A stretch of 64,000 nt of DNA from Sapria himalayana (Eukaryota > Streptophyta > Magnoliopsida > Malpighiales > Rafflesiaceae), in contig JAREIK010000506.1 of NCBI GenBank assembly GCA_029783825.1, forward strand, positions 1,321,502 to 1,385,501, written 5' to 3'. Positions 35,778-48,260 of this stretch are shown here, piece after piece. The first letter of the stretch is position 1, and each line of letters starts with the position of its first letter. A program made the position numbers and the translations under genes. The notes below the pieces were generated by a model. The model saw only the letters and a list, made by a program, of their open reading frames with translations. It was not told the origin of the DNA and did not search any database.

Positions 35778-36106
35778 TGTTATCAGTAAAAAAAATGCAA
35801 AAAAGATTTTAAGCAATAGAAGTGCAACACTAAACTTTGATTGTTTTTCTACAATTATCTCTCATTCTCAATTACATTAGGTTAGAAAGATTTATACAGG
35901 AAGATACATAACTTGGATACATGAGTTGTGGGTAGGTGGATCGCAAAAAATATTTTAGAAGTGTTGATGACCTTCACTTAATGGAAAGTGGAATAACTAC
36001 TAATGTAGTTTACTTATTCATTTGACTAAGTAAAGCACTACCATATTTAGAAGTACTACTTAATTGACTAAGCATATAACTACCACATTTGAAGCACTAC
36101 TCAACA
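35778..36106 (-). repeat. LTR of minus-strand copia element C
   Basis: On the minus strand it starts TGTTGAGTAGTGC and ends ACTGATAACA (329 bp). It is directly preceded, on that strand, by the purine tract AAAACAAAGGGAAG, so this is the 3' LTR. It begins at the very base where gypsy reverse transcriptase similarity stops. Base before it: ATCGT (35,773-35,777), the candidate target duplication. No second LTR copy was found. Confidence 0.6.
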
Positions 36107-36149
36107 CTTCCCTTTGTTTTAAAATTTTTTACTTCCATTTACATTCTGA

Positions 36150-37540
36150 AATATTCATGCCCGACACATGGAAAAGACTTTGTAAGGATATCAACAACTT
36201 GGTCATTTGACTCATAGTACTTCAATGCAATTATTTATTGATCAACCAAATGCCAAATAAATGATATCATATGTTGATGTACTTTGTTCTAATATGAAAG
36301 GTTGGATTTTTGGTAATAGAAATGACTACCTTGTTATCACAAAAAATCACAATCACACCTTCTTCAAAAAATCAGCTAACAATCTTCTTAACCAAACTAT
36401 TTGACATGCTGATGTAGTGGCTAATGATGAGAAAACTACCATATCTTGTTTCTTGGAGCTCCATGAAATAGTACCACTACTAACTGAAAATGGATAGCTA
36501 TAAGTATTCTTCCTATCTTTTGAACAACCTACCCAATCACTATCAGTAACAACAAAAAGTTATAAGTTTGTCAAATTTGAGTAACAAATTCCAAAATCAA
36601 TAGTACAGGCAACATATCTCAAGTTTCTCATGACTACTCCAAGATGATGTTTTATTGAATCATGCATAAACTTGGAATAAGACTCTTTAGCCTGTGAACC
36701 TTATTTTCATCACAACTAACAAAGTTCATATGTTGTATCACATACACTTCTTCTTTTTAATCACCATTAAAAAAGTAGATTTAACATAAAACTAATTCCT
36801 AGCTGCTGAAAGTACACCTTTGTCACCAAATGAGCTGTGTGTTTCTGTGTAGTAACATCATCTTGATATTTTTTTTGATAAATCCACTTGAGCCCAATAA
36901 TATTCTTGCCTCTAGAAAATTAACCAACTCTCATGTTTCATTTTCTTTATGGAAAATATCTCCTCTTCCATTGCATCTAGCCATTTTTTACTTTCTTCTA
37001 CTTCATCATAACTAATAGGATCATAAACAGATAAAGCAAAATCACATGGATCATAGATATTTCTTAAGCTTCATAGTTTCTTTGGTGTTGTCGCTGAGGA
37101 AGAGCTTGAGGGTGGATAAGACCTCACTAATGGGCTAAATTTTGGAGTAGAGTATCTATGAGAAAACATGATGCCTTCCTTAGAGGCAAAGCCATTATCA
37201 CCATGTGTTTCAATGAATTTTGTTTCATGAATTTTATTTGATGATGTCACATTGCTATTACTCTAGATCTAGTTTTCTATTTCAATGAACTTGACATCCC
37301 TGCTAATATCACTTTTCCACTTATAGGATTATAGAACCTATATGCTTTGGATTTAGGATTACAACAAATAAAAATGTATATATTTTTTGTTTTTTTATAA
37401 AGTTTAGAAAAATATGGAGAAGTAACTAAAGGAAAGGCCATACAACCAATGATTTTAAGTGGATTATATGAGGTGTTCTTTCTTTCCAAGCTTCATGCAA
37501 TGTATAATTTCTATCATTATAGATATCCAATACCATGATG
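36150..37540 (-). pseudogene. Copia element C, 3' part of pol (integrase end, reverse transcriptase start, RNase H)
   Basis: Minus strand, from 37,540 down. Integrase C-terminal part: LHEAWKERTPH, SPYFSKLYKKTKN and SKAYRFYNPISGKVI (37,500-37,290). Start of the reverse transcriptase: KKWLDAMEEEIFSI and YQDDVTTQKHTAHLVTKVYFQ (about 37,000-36,800). Then a jump to the RNase H region: LRYVACTIDFGI, VTDSDWVGCSKDRKNTYSY, ISWSSKKQ and ACQIVWLRRLLADF (36,640-36,360). The palm with YVDD and the whole 5' half (gag, protease, integrase core, 5' LTR) are missing. Many stops. The element inserted into the gypsy element. Confidence 0.75.
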
Positions 37541-38187
37541 TTAGATATTTTATTTTTATGAGTATGTTAGATATTTAATTTTGATGAGTATGTTAGATAT
37601 TTAATTGGTTTTGTGTTCAAGTAACAAATATTTATTTTTAGTATTTTAATAGATTATTTTTTTTTTGTTGATAAAATTGTTCTCTTCTATCATGTAATAA
37701 TTTTAGGTAAATTTATATTGTTTTAATCTTTATAAACAAATATTTGAAATCTTATTTATAATAGGAAATACAAAATATATCATGCTAATTAGGTGGGAAA
37801 TATTCACTACCATTATTCATATGAGATAAAAAATAAAAAAAAATTATTCACATGAGATGATGCCTCAAAAGAGTGTCAAAATAATATAATGATATTTTAA
37901 GGCATTCCTCTATGCTTGTATTACTGTCAGCATTGATAGGTCAATAATGATACTTTTAGAATTGCCAACATCCTTATTCATCTTCTCTTAATAATGACAT
38001 TTACTAAAAGCATAATTAAAATTGAGTATTAAAGTATATACATTATAAAGCATTTAGATTATTGGTATGTAGGAGATTTTTTTTTTGGTGCACCAAACCC
38101 AAAGTAATTAAAAAAAATTTTTTTAAAACGTGCAATAAAGTCAAAACCTATTAATTTTTGGTGCAATCAAATGCATAAAACTGATGA
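37541..38187. other. AT-rich spacer with a GGTGCACCAAA patch
   Basis: Contains three near-copies of GAGTATGTTAGATATTTAAT (37,560-37,610). Contains also a patch of about 100 bp (38,072-38,172) bounded by TTGGTGCACCAAACCC and TTTTTGGTGCAATCAAA, absent from the aligned position in repeat copy B and so probably a small insertion. Confidence 0.4.
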
Positions 38188-39405
38188 ATAATAGTGAAAT
38201 TGTATAATTTTTATATGAAATGAAGGCTTGATAGATTATTGAGGAGACAAAAATTCATATAAAGTCATAACATTCGTTGTGTTAATAATTTATTATACCT
38301 CATTGAGCTATATGATAGTTTTGATATCTATTATTGGCCAAATGTCAATATAAATAGTCATGGTAATTTTCATACATCATGACTACTATCTTATTAACAT
38401 AATTATTTAATTGTATAATACATTTCATACTGCAAAATTTTCTTGGAATCATAGTTGTAGAAATCATAATAATTTTTATGGCTCCAATATTAATTCTTTA
38501 TCGTAATAACCAAGTACCCCATAGGCACTCAAAACCATGACAAACCCATTAGTGTTGTGATTTTCTCATTATAAAGACATCAAGTCTAAGGCAAAAACCA
38601 TGCTTCTATTACTAGTTTCATGAATTTTTGCTACAAAAAGTTTTAGGGAGCAATACTTGATTCAAGACTATTTCCAAGGCTACGACTCTCTTCTCTAGAA
38701 AATGTCCAAAGTTGTAGTCATTTTCAGTGCTATGACTTTGTGTTATAGATGCAAAATATGTAGTCATGACTATTCCTAGCATCATAACCATCTAATGCAA
38801 GAGAGGGATCAAAGTTGTAACTCATTCCCAAAACCAAGATTTTGTGCTTTAGAGATGAAATATGTAGTCATAGTCATTCACAATATTGTGATCATTCACA
38901 GTATTGTGGTCATCTGATGCAAGAGAGAGATTAAAACTATGATTCATTCATAATGCCACGACTTTATGTTCTAGAGATAAAGTATGTAGTAGTAGTCATT
39001 GCCAATGTCATGATATTTTAAAGTAAAAAAGAGACCAAAGTCATGACATTCTTCTAAAAAGTCATGATTTTCAACTTTAATTTTGCACTCATCCATTTGA
39101 ATATCAAAGGAAACAACATAAATTTGAAAGAAGTTTTTAGGGGATGAGAAAAGAAAAGAAAGCTAGGGTTTTAAGAACCAACTCTTGCTTAATCCGAGAA
39201 GAGATTCATGAGCAAATCAATGATGCAAGATACAAGCAGAAATCCTATGGGGCATAAATTTTGATGCACCCTAGGCAAAAATCCAAGGCATACAATAATA
39301 TCATGAATTTAGGATTTGATTTCTATATATTCTTGGTGGCTCTCATTAGGAATCCAAAATTATATAATATATAACTTTAATTATTTCACGTGTAATTCCT
39401 TACTA
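38188..39405 (+). repeat. Dispersed 1.2-kb repeat, copy A, with 104-bp internal units
   Basis: Aligns with 48,756-49,990 from TGATGAATAATAGT through CATTATACCTCATT, AAATAGTCAT, CAAGTACCYCA, AAAGTCATGAC blocks to GGGGCATAAATTTTG-type text. Inside, a unit of about 104 bp starting GACTTTGTGTTATAGATG recurs from 38,734, 38,838 and 38,958, each with ATGTAGTCATGAYYATTC and ATCTGATGCAAGAGAG. No protein frame. The family is unknown to me. Confidence 0.72.
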
Positions 39406-39411
39406 ATGTTA

Positions 39412-40330
39412 GGAAGAAGTGTCAAGTGGACTGGGCAAGTTGGGTACAACATGAGACACGGCCTAAAATGGATGTGCTAGGCTTAGCATGGCTTAGTTCA
39501 TAATTGTGTCTGGACTATGGAACCACTCATTTCATGCAGGGCTAAGTCTAATCATATCTCATGCTAGCCCAATCATGGCTTGCATATGTGGCATGTGGGC
39601 ATGGTCCATGTAGTCATGATTTTTTTTTTTCAAAAAAAGATATTTTCCCTCCCCTTACCCATTATGCTAATTGTAATGAGAAAGAATCCCTACCCCAACA
39701 AGGATAGTGATAGGCATTGTCTTGTCACTATCTTTTTTGATAAAAAAATACAAATTATCTTTTTTTTTATTTTTTTGTAGACATTGGATTTATTTCCAAT
39801 GGTTATTGAGCAAAAATTGAGCATTTTTTTTAAATATAATTTTTTAATGAAAAAAAAATTATGAATTTAGAATTGAATTTTTTTTGATTTTCACTCAATT
39901 TTATTTCCTATATTCTCATCTCTTCACATTTTCCTTTCCTCATTCTCTAATGTATGCTCTATTTTGCTTAGGATTTATTGATTACTTAAAAGTGCTAAGT
40001 TAAGTCTTAACTTCGACATTTGACCTAACTATAGTCTGTAATTATAAGTCTTCAAGTTGGCAAGGAACTAATTTAGAAAAATAGGTGGATTGCTACATAC
40101 ATATAATTAAGGTGCATATTTAATTTTTGTTTGTTTATTTATGTTAAATTTTAGAAAAAATTTAAATTATAACTTTTTTTATTGTTAGAATAATAAATAA
40201 AACAAAATAATGATAAATTGTGATTCTAATGATAATAATTTTGACATATATATATATATATATAATAATGATAATCTGACTGAAAGGTTTGAGATTGAAA
40301 TTAGGTTCTCTCCAATGGCCTCAAGCAATT
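39412..40330 (+). mobile_element. hAT-type fragment, GC-rich end
   Basis: Starts AGAAGTGTCAAGTGGACTGG, similar to the hAT termini TAGAGGTGTCAAACGGG found elsewhere in the window. Next about 200 bp are richer in GC with GGCATG, GCTAGGC and CCCAATCATGGC motifs, then AT-rich sequence ending with AAGGTTTGAGATTGAAAT. The region at 45,068-45,780 has the same layout. No transposase frame; right end unclear. Confidence 0.45.
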
Positions 40331-42189
40331 TGCTGAAAAAAAAATCTAAATCTAAGTGAATTTTAGTAGTTTTGACTCATTTTAATATATTTAAAATAAA
40401 ATTTATATATGTATTGAAGAAGAATTGTCACAATTTCTATATTAAAAAAATAAATATATTTAGGCGGCAAATTGATCATATGTTAAAAATATAATGTATT
40501 CGATCCTAGGCAAACCTAACGAGTTGTGAGACCTTTAAGGTTGATCAATTTTAGCTTCATTGGCATCCTTCATTTATCACAATGACTTTAGGAGGAAAAA
40601 CATAGACAATTTGATTACTAACATGAGTTCTTATTAGATTTATGGATAATGCAATGGTAGTTAGTATTATGCAGACTCACGTTCAACATATTTATCTTAT
40701 AATTCCTAGATCCATGTTGTTTATCTGTTATGTTGCTTAATTTTATTAGTTTGACAATTTTCCAAAAATATATTAATAAGAGTATCTCATCAATTAAGAC
40801 CTAAAAGTGCATAAGTCATATGAGTAGTAAAGAGAGCTTTTGTCATAGATATTGATCGCACATGAATTGTATTGGCATTTTGGTCATTCAATAGTAAGAT
40901 AATTGATTTCTAATAAAATGGGTATTTGAATTGTAAGACAATCTTAGGTATATGGGTTTATTCATTCAATCTATGTGATATATATTTAAATTAGCTCAAC
41001 TAATATTATATCTAAACAAAGAACAAAGGTTGTGGTATTGAGTAATAATACTTTTCCCTGATGACATACAAGTTGGTTGTCACCATTAAACCCATCTTAA
41101 TGCTGATACACTCATAATTGTCCACCATGTATGTCACAACTAAGAAAATAAATTATCTTTATGTGATGGGCATTCATAATAAGATACCTTTTAGTTTAAG
41201 ACTTCATCAACTGCCCTTAATAATTACTTCATATGCATACTTATATTCTCTAACCTCATGTGTCATAAAGACTAAGGATTGATATAGTTTATAAATATTT
41301 ATACTTTTGACTTTGTAAGAGTCATACTCACAAATAATGTATGCCTCTCTCAAGTTTCACCAATGAAAACTATATGAGAAAAAATAACTTGCAAAAGATG
41401 TCACCACCTTGTGAGTCACAGCATACTCATGTACGTTGCATGAATTACTTGTTACCATACTTCTCAGTGATAATGTGACTCACACACTAAAAATAAAATC
41501 CTTAGAAAATATTATATTTAATGTCTATTCTAGTAACTAGTTTTTTAAGACATATAATAAATTTACTTATAAAATTATTTGTACTTTTAGCTTAGTAAGT
41601 ATTATACTCACAATATTTAATATACCCAAAGTTTGGGCTTTAACATATAAGTTTATCTCGCATATCATAGTTGGAAAGGTTGTCACTTTTTTCTAACCAT
41701 ATGCATACAAGAGCCTCATGATTTTCCTATCATTATCTACAATTAAAATTTTGCACAAATTTACCAATAGTCAACACCTTAATTTAAGTTTTATTTAATC
41801 ACTCATTCATTAATATCCATAACACAACATAAATCAGGCACATTCATTAATATAAAATCCAATGTCACATAACATAAAATAAATATATAAACCTTTGGCC
41901 AAATGTTATTTTGATAAAAATTATAAATCTATCCTAGAGAGGAGGAGGGGGTGTTTGAGAGTCATACCACCCAACTCTAGAGTTTATCATAAAGTTTTGT
42001 TTTTATTGCTTGCTTGTAGAGCCCCTAGAGTGTGCAAAATTAACCTCTATAGTTTGGTAGCTACATTATGGCATTGCTTGTTGCATGGAAGGAGAAGTTT
42101 AAAAGGACAGATATCTAAAATTTCTCTTTTTTCCACTTTTATACTCAAAAGATTATGCATTACTATAATAAGTAATAAGTTATAGACTT
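40331..42189. other. AT-rich region, no recognisable gene
   Basis: Unassigned. A 96-codon frame at 41,895-42,185 (MAKCYFDKNYKSIL) has no recognisable domain and lies next to a repeat; I do not call it a gene. The rest shows only short open frames. Confidence 0.35.
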
Positions 42190-43430
42190 TAGAAGAAAGT
42201 CATAACTTTGGTCTTCATCTCTTAAGCTTAAGGTTGTGTATTTTGAATGTATTCTAATCTTTCTATAACATAAAGTTGCGATGATGAGATATGACCATGA
42301 CTTGAGCCTAATATCTCTGTAACACAAAGTCATTGTACTATGAAATTTTCATTACTTCAATTGTTTGTTTTCTTAATCTTCTTAAAGGGTTGCAAAGCTA
42401 GGAAAGGCTAAGATGTTATGAATTGCCTTTCATATTATTCTATGGTCATAGTTTTGTGAAATAATCACATCATTAGTATTGGTTTTTCTTGATCATTAAA
42501 TAACAATAGCACTGGGAAATAACTATGATGGTAAGAATGTCTCTCATGTACATCTTTTGCTCGTGGTGCTGGAAAATAATCATGAAACAAAAATTACCCT
42601 TCATATATCTCAAGTATTTATTATGCTGTGAGTTTCCATTATACTAATAACTAGCATGTATGTCCCTCATATATTATGTCACTACGACACTACAAAGATA
42701 TTATGAGACTACAAAAATGATTGTGAAACATAAAAGTCATGATTTTGCCTTTTTTGAGAACGAGAGTCATGGTAATGATGATAGTTATACTCGAGTAACA
42801 TCCTCTATAACATTAAATATCTCAAAAGTCACAACATTAAATAATTGTCATTGTTTTCCCTAGAGTAATTTTGGTTATTTTATTTTCTATAGCTCAAAGG
42901 TCATGACTTTATAAAAAGAGAGTGATTTTAACTTAAGACTAACAAGCCATATTAATAATAAATTCATGGTGTTAGGACATGACCATGACTTTTAGCACAA
43001 GTGATGTACTTGATTGATATGACATAAAATTAATATCACAACCATTTAAATTTTATGAGATAAGTATGACTATGATGCAATGATAATCTTGAAGCCACAA
43101 AGAATAGGTTGCATGGTGAATGAATTGTATTAACGAGTTGATAGAGTGTTGTCATACAAAATTACTACAACCAATTAGGTAAAGTTTTGACCATTAAGAA
43201 TAGATGTAAGAACTATTTAAGACTCCATATTCTATCTCTTAATCAAAACATCCAAAGCATCCAAAACCTATTGATTTGATGATTATGCATCAAAACTCAC
43301 CAAGACTCCAAAATCATAAAATCAATCCATAATTACTTTATTTTTATGCTTATACATTATCATAAATTACCAAAATACATAAGAATTTTCGGTAGTTTGA
43401 AAACAAACATATCTCTCAAACTCCCATCTC
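42190..43430 (-). repeat. Dispersed 1.2-kb repeat, copy C (inverted)
   Basis: The reverse complement aligns with copies A and B: AGACCAAAGTTATGACTTTCTTCTAAA near 42,190-42,225 matches 39,030 and 49,615, and ATCAATCAAGTACATCAC near 43,010 matches 38,510 and 49,090. Forward it matches copy D at 530-1,140. Copies A and C face each other across about 2.8 kb. Confidence 0.65.
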
Positions 43431-43579
43431 TAGAATAGATTTAGGAATTTTATCAAAATAGTATATGGTCTATGACTTGTGTAATTTGGTTTATATGATA
43501 TGATAATGATTTTACATTAATATTATATAAGGTTTTGAATATTGATAGGTTAATGCAAGATTATTGTGGTAGAATATGA

Positions 43580-44330
43580 TAGATAAATCATGAGGCTCAC
43601 TTATACATATGGTAGAAAAAAAGTGATAGCCCTTCTGATTATGATGCATGATATAAACCTACATATTAAAACCCAAAATTTGGATATTTTAATTATTATG
43701 AGTATGATATTTAGGAAGATGAAAGTGTGAAAAATATTACATATCAATTCAGTGTATACATCTTTGCAGAATTGGTTCTTGATTGAGATTAACATTATAT
43801 AGAATAGTTTCATAAGGGTTTCATCTTTAGTATTTGAGTTACATTATCTTTGAAAATGATAATGATAGGCCATTCTCAGGACTTGCATGTGTATCTTTTG
43901 ACTCATAATGTGTTGAAAACCTTTTTGAGTTACTTTCACTCAAATAGTTCATACTAGTGAAAGTCAAGGAAAGAATATTTCAATTGTACGAGTATGGTGC
44001 TTACAAAACAAAAAGTATAATCACTTATAAACAATGTTAATTCTTGGTATTTATGATACTTATGCTAGAGAATAAGAGTGTACATAAAGAAGAAACTACC
44101 ATAGGAAATTGATGAGTTTCCTAAAAGGTATGAAATTATAAATGACTTTTAAGTAGAGATAATTTATTATCTTAGTGGTAATGTTTCGGATAGATAGCTA
44201 TGAGGGGACTACCTTTGGGATGACCTCAATAATGATAACAATCTTGTATGCTATCAGGGCAAGAAGTCATGACATAACACCCCAATTTTATTCTTTATCC
44301 AAACATAATCTAATTCACACTGATTTAAAC
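43580..44330 (+). repeat. Second dispersed repeat, copy 1
   Basis: Matches 50,190-50,900: AATAGCCCTTC-type text, then AAGGGTTTCATCTTTAGT against AAGGTTTCACATTTAGTG, then GATGAGTTWCCTAAAAG, AGTA-AGATAATTT and a final CCAAACATAAT. Unknown family; no frame kept between copies. Confidence 0.6.
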
Positions 44331-45067
44331 ATACATCACATAAATTAAATAAGTAAACTCTGGATTTAAGATTGATTACAAAATTTGAAACATCTCTTTC
44401 ACTAGAATTAAGTTGTTTCATCATTAAATAATTGAACTACCAACATAATCTTTATGAGATTAATATCAAGATAAAAGTTATCTTTACTCTTATATGACAC
44501 ATGCATTTGTAGGTCTCTAATGATGAGATACTCTTGCAGATGAGCTTTTAAAATACTACATAATAAATAAAATTATACGGCATAACAAAGTTATAATATG
44601 TTTTTGACACTTTTGTCAAAGATTATTTACTTTAGTTAGTTAAAATGATTTGACATAATTATCCTTATAAAAGAATAATTCCTTCTTTGTAATTTAGATA
44701 AATTTGAGTTTGATATATTTTTTTGAATATAAATATTAGTCTTGGTAATTTTTTTAGAAATTATATAGTTATATTTTGGAATTTTCTTGTAACCCTTCCC
44801 TTATTTCTTTTCTGTAAGTACCCTTTTATAAGTTGAAGCTCAATGACACAACTAATCTCTCTAGACACAAAAATTGAAAGTTCTAGAAGAACAATTACTA
44901 GACAAAGAGCTAATAAATAGTCTATGAAAAAATTAGTAGTGATAGAGAGCCACAAGATAGTAAATGATAAGCTGTTCAATAGTTCATCTGCTACCACATC
45001 TTTGGAGACTATTGGAGGCATATAATGATAGATTTTTATTTGGGTATTTAATTGCATCCAATAGAAG
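44331..45067. other. AT-rich stretch with a doubtful minus-strand frame
   Basis: A 115-codon minus-strand frame (44,761-45,108) has hydrophobic stretches but no recognisable domain, and its start lies in the hAT-like sequence beginning at 45,068. Treated as non-coding. Nothing else seen. Confidence 0.3.
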
Positions 45068-45780
45068 TACAGGTGGTAACTGGTAAGTGGGTTGAGTGGC
45101 CCGTGCACGGCTCAAGGCATGGTCGGACTAAGCCATGCCTGGCCCGGCACGACATGGTCTAGAATTGTGCCTGGTACCAGGTCGTGTCAGCCCGAGGCAT
45201 GGTTCATGCCATAGGCATAGCCCAGTGGCATGGGTACCTACCGTGCCTCGAAAATCAGGCTAGACCATGCCCGCCCCACCCATTTTTTTTTTAAAATTAT
45301 TATTTTATTCTTAAAAAAAGCTCACCTCGCTTGGTACATGAGGCAAATTTTTTTTAATAAACCTACCATGTAGTTGGCTGAGAGCGTCCGCATTGGCACG
45401 ACTGAGGTGTGGGCTTGGGCTTTTTCTTTCCTATCCATAATCCTATGCCTACCTAACACTAAGTCACTAATTAATTGGATATTGTTTTTAAATTTTTGTT
45501 TAGTTTTCAATTTTTTTTAATATCAAATATTTTTTAAAAAATAAAATAACAAATAATTTTTAATTTCAAAATTATAACATAATTCATAAACTAAAAAAAA
45601 ATTAGAAATGACAAATAGTTAATTTAATGATAATAAAATTAATAGTAACGTAGATTATAGATAATATTAATAATGAAAACCTTATAGAAAGGTCCAAGAT
45701 CAAAATCATGTTTTCTTTGATGACCTCGACCCAAACTTAAACATCTAAAACACAAAAAATTAGAAAAATATTTTTAGTTT
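45068..45780 (+). mobile_element. hAT-type fragment with GC-rich end
   Basis: Starts TACAGGTGGTAACTGG, resembling the family terminus TAGAGGTGTCAAACGGG. The first 210 bp are rich in CATGCC, GGCACG and CCCGGC. Then AT-rich sequence to AAGGTCCAAGATCAAAATCA, parallel to 39,412-40,330. A hAT relic of the same family begins immediately to the right. Confidence 0.45.
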
Positions 45781-45784
45781 GGAC

Positions 45785-47170
45785 TAGATGTGTCAAACAT
45801 GCTTGCCCAGCCTGGCTCGGCCCACTTTTAGGTGGCCCAATTAGGCCACCATATCATGCCTGGCACGGTACGGATTCATCACAACCAACCCAGCATGGCC
45901 CGTTGGACCGATTGTGATGAAGATGGGCTAGGACATGCTCATACAGGTTGGTTCTGGCTCATTTGAACAGGGTTTGGGGTAAATTTTACCATTTGGGTCG
46001 GGTTTGGGCCAGGTTCTCGCCTAGTTTGGGCCGTTTAAAAAAATTGTAATCTAGAATATTAAAATTATTAAAAAATTTAAATGTTAATTATTTAATACTT
46101 AAATAGTTTATAGTTAATTATTAAATTAAAATAAATAATAATTTTTTATTTTTACTTTATTAGATTAAATAAAACATAAAGTATAGTATAATAAACAACT
46201 AAAATTTAAAAATTAATAATGTTTGAATTTATAAAACTAAAATACTAATACAAACTAATTCAAATCACAAAAAATATAAATGAAAATTCAAGAATCAAGC
46301 CTCAAAGTAAAATAACAAAAAAAATAAACGAAGACAATGTCAATCCAAAAAAGATAAAAGAAAATGAAAAATATCATTAACATTACAGTATATGATCAAT
46401 GATGATATAAGTATTATTATCTCAATCATCATCAGTTGTCAATGGACATCAATATCTCATGGATCATCATCAACAACCAACTCCTCCGTATTTGTTGTAG
46501 TCCTAACTTGATCATGGATGCCTAAACTCGACTCCTCCCAATCATTCATGCATGCTAATGCCTTAAAAATATATGGCCATAATCTGGAACTCTTATCTAA
46601 AATCACTGTCACTACAACATAAAAAATAGACTCTAATGTTGTGCTCGACACCGGATGAGTTAGTAGATCCCTTGTCATCTTAGAAAGTATGGGATAAGTG
46701 GACTCATATGATTTTTGCCACTGTAAAATATCATGATTCTTATTATCAGAATTTGATAGGATTCAGCTATAATCTGTATCTAAGTATCGAGATAGTTCGC
46801 TCATATTCGATGATCCACCCCATCATTTCTCCTTTGCTACCTGAATGGAAAAGTCATCATCTCCGAATATGGTATCCATGTACATACTCAGAGCCTTACT
46901 ACTACCACCACGATACCTAGTATCATAGTATGTAAAAAGCTCTATTAACTTCTTGTAAATGAATCCTTCATGTTGGTCTTCTTAGTTTATGCACAAGGAT
47001 ATGTATGTCAAAATATTCTCTATCCCCTTCCACCTTAATCCTATGGTCCATGTAGGCAGCCAGACAATAAAGAGATGGAATGGTGGACCAGTACGTACTT
47101 GGTTTCCATCTCTATAATCATATTGCTAAGTGTCAGATCATCTCTAAACTTCCTAAATATGCTATTAATA
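45785..47170 (-). pseudogene. hAT transposase 3' relic with terminal repeat
   Basis: Minus strand. 47,170-47,030: WSTIPSLYCLAAYMDHRIKV, the region before the hAT C-terminus. 46,830-46,540: MSELSRYLDTDYS, then NHDILQWQKSYESTYPILSK, then MTRDLLTHPVSSTTLESIF and KALACMNDWEESS, the hAT C-terminal dimerisation domain with its conserved W, P and E. Stops interrupt it. About 650 bp further on, at 45,785, the element ends in TAGATGTGTCAAACATGC followed by GC-rich CCCAGCCTGGCTCGG text. This terminus is close to those of the GC-rich MITEs at 53,494 and 63,172, so the relic may represent their autonomous parent family. The 5' half is missing. Confidence 0.72.
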
Positions 47171-47950
47171 TTGCATATGCATATGATTGTAATGCAAGTT
47201 ATGAAAATATAAACTGACAAACACATGTTCATCCTATCATAAAAAATCCAGATTGTAGGATATACTAATAGAAAGACAAAAAGACAAACAAATAGATAGA
47301 CTTATCCTCATAAAGATGTACATAGACAAACATTTCATCTTGGAATGAGTATTTTTAGCCATTTCATAAAGTATTGTTGATGTCAAAAATAAAGGGTTCA
47401 TGCTTCGTGTAAGTGAGGAGCAAGCAAAGTTCAACCTTTATAAAGATGTACATAGTTCAAACGATGATAAAAGAGATTGTAGGATTGGCAACCCCCTTCA
47501 TATTATAGGGAAACAAAAAATGAATTTTAGGTGCAATGATTTTGTAGAAGATTTCTATTCTAATGAAGATGAGGAAGATACGTAGAAGAAAAATTATGAA
47601 GTTATGTAAGTAAAGTTGAGATTGAGGAGGATGACTACTATGATGTTGTGATATTCTTCAAAGTTATGACTTCATGAAGGCAAGAAGAATATTACTCCAA
47701 AGAGGTGGAAAGAAAAATGATTCGCCCAAATTCTTTTCAATTTACATGGAGAAAATGATGTAAAAGATTTGGAGAAAATACTAGTAGCAAAAGCCAAAAA
47801 AATTCCCAACCAGTGGTTGATTAAATTATAGAGGAAGATATGACATTTCAATAATTTTGAAAGATCCAATGGAAGTAGAAAAATAAATGGAGGTGGTAAA
47901 AAACTTTGACTTTGATCAGTGTCATGATTTTGTATATACAAAATAAAAAG
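47171..47950. other. Unassigned sequence
   Basis: A frame at 47,400-47,585 (MLRVSEEQAKFNLY, ending in acidic DEEDT) has no family I recognise and no supporting context. The rest is AT-rich. Confidence 0.3.
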
Positions 47951-48260
47951 AAAAAGTTATGACAAGCTATAGCATCACGACTTTGGAGTTCTAGAAAGAA
48001 AAAAAAAATTAAGATGTAACACAATAAAAAGCCATGGCAAAGATCAAAGCCATGACTTTGATGTTCTAGAAAAAAAAAGTTCAAGGTGTAGCCTAATAAA
48101 AAATCATGGTAAAGGCTAGCACCATTACTTTTGTAGTTCTAGAAAGAAACATCTTGAAGTGCAACCCAAAAAAAAACCACAATGATCCATAAAGTCATGA
48201 AATCCAATAAAGATTAAGCCACGATGATGGGTGATCCATAAAGCCATGACATCATGGTAA
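47951..48260 (+). repeat. Tandem repeat of about 75 bp
   Basis: GTTCTAGAAA recurs from about 47,988, 48,063 and 48,136. Each is followed by a poly-A tract, AAGRTGTARC, a CAATAAAAAGCCATGG-like stretch and AAAGCCATGACTTT. Diverged copies continue to about 48,250. The motif AAAGCCATGACTTT resembles the GTCATGACTTT units of repeats A and B. Confidence 0.6.

Noticed and set aside
41895..42185. 96-codon plus-strand frame
   Set aside because: No domain, no conservation evidence, and adjacent to repeat copy C.
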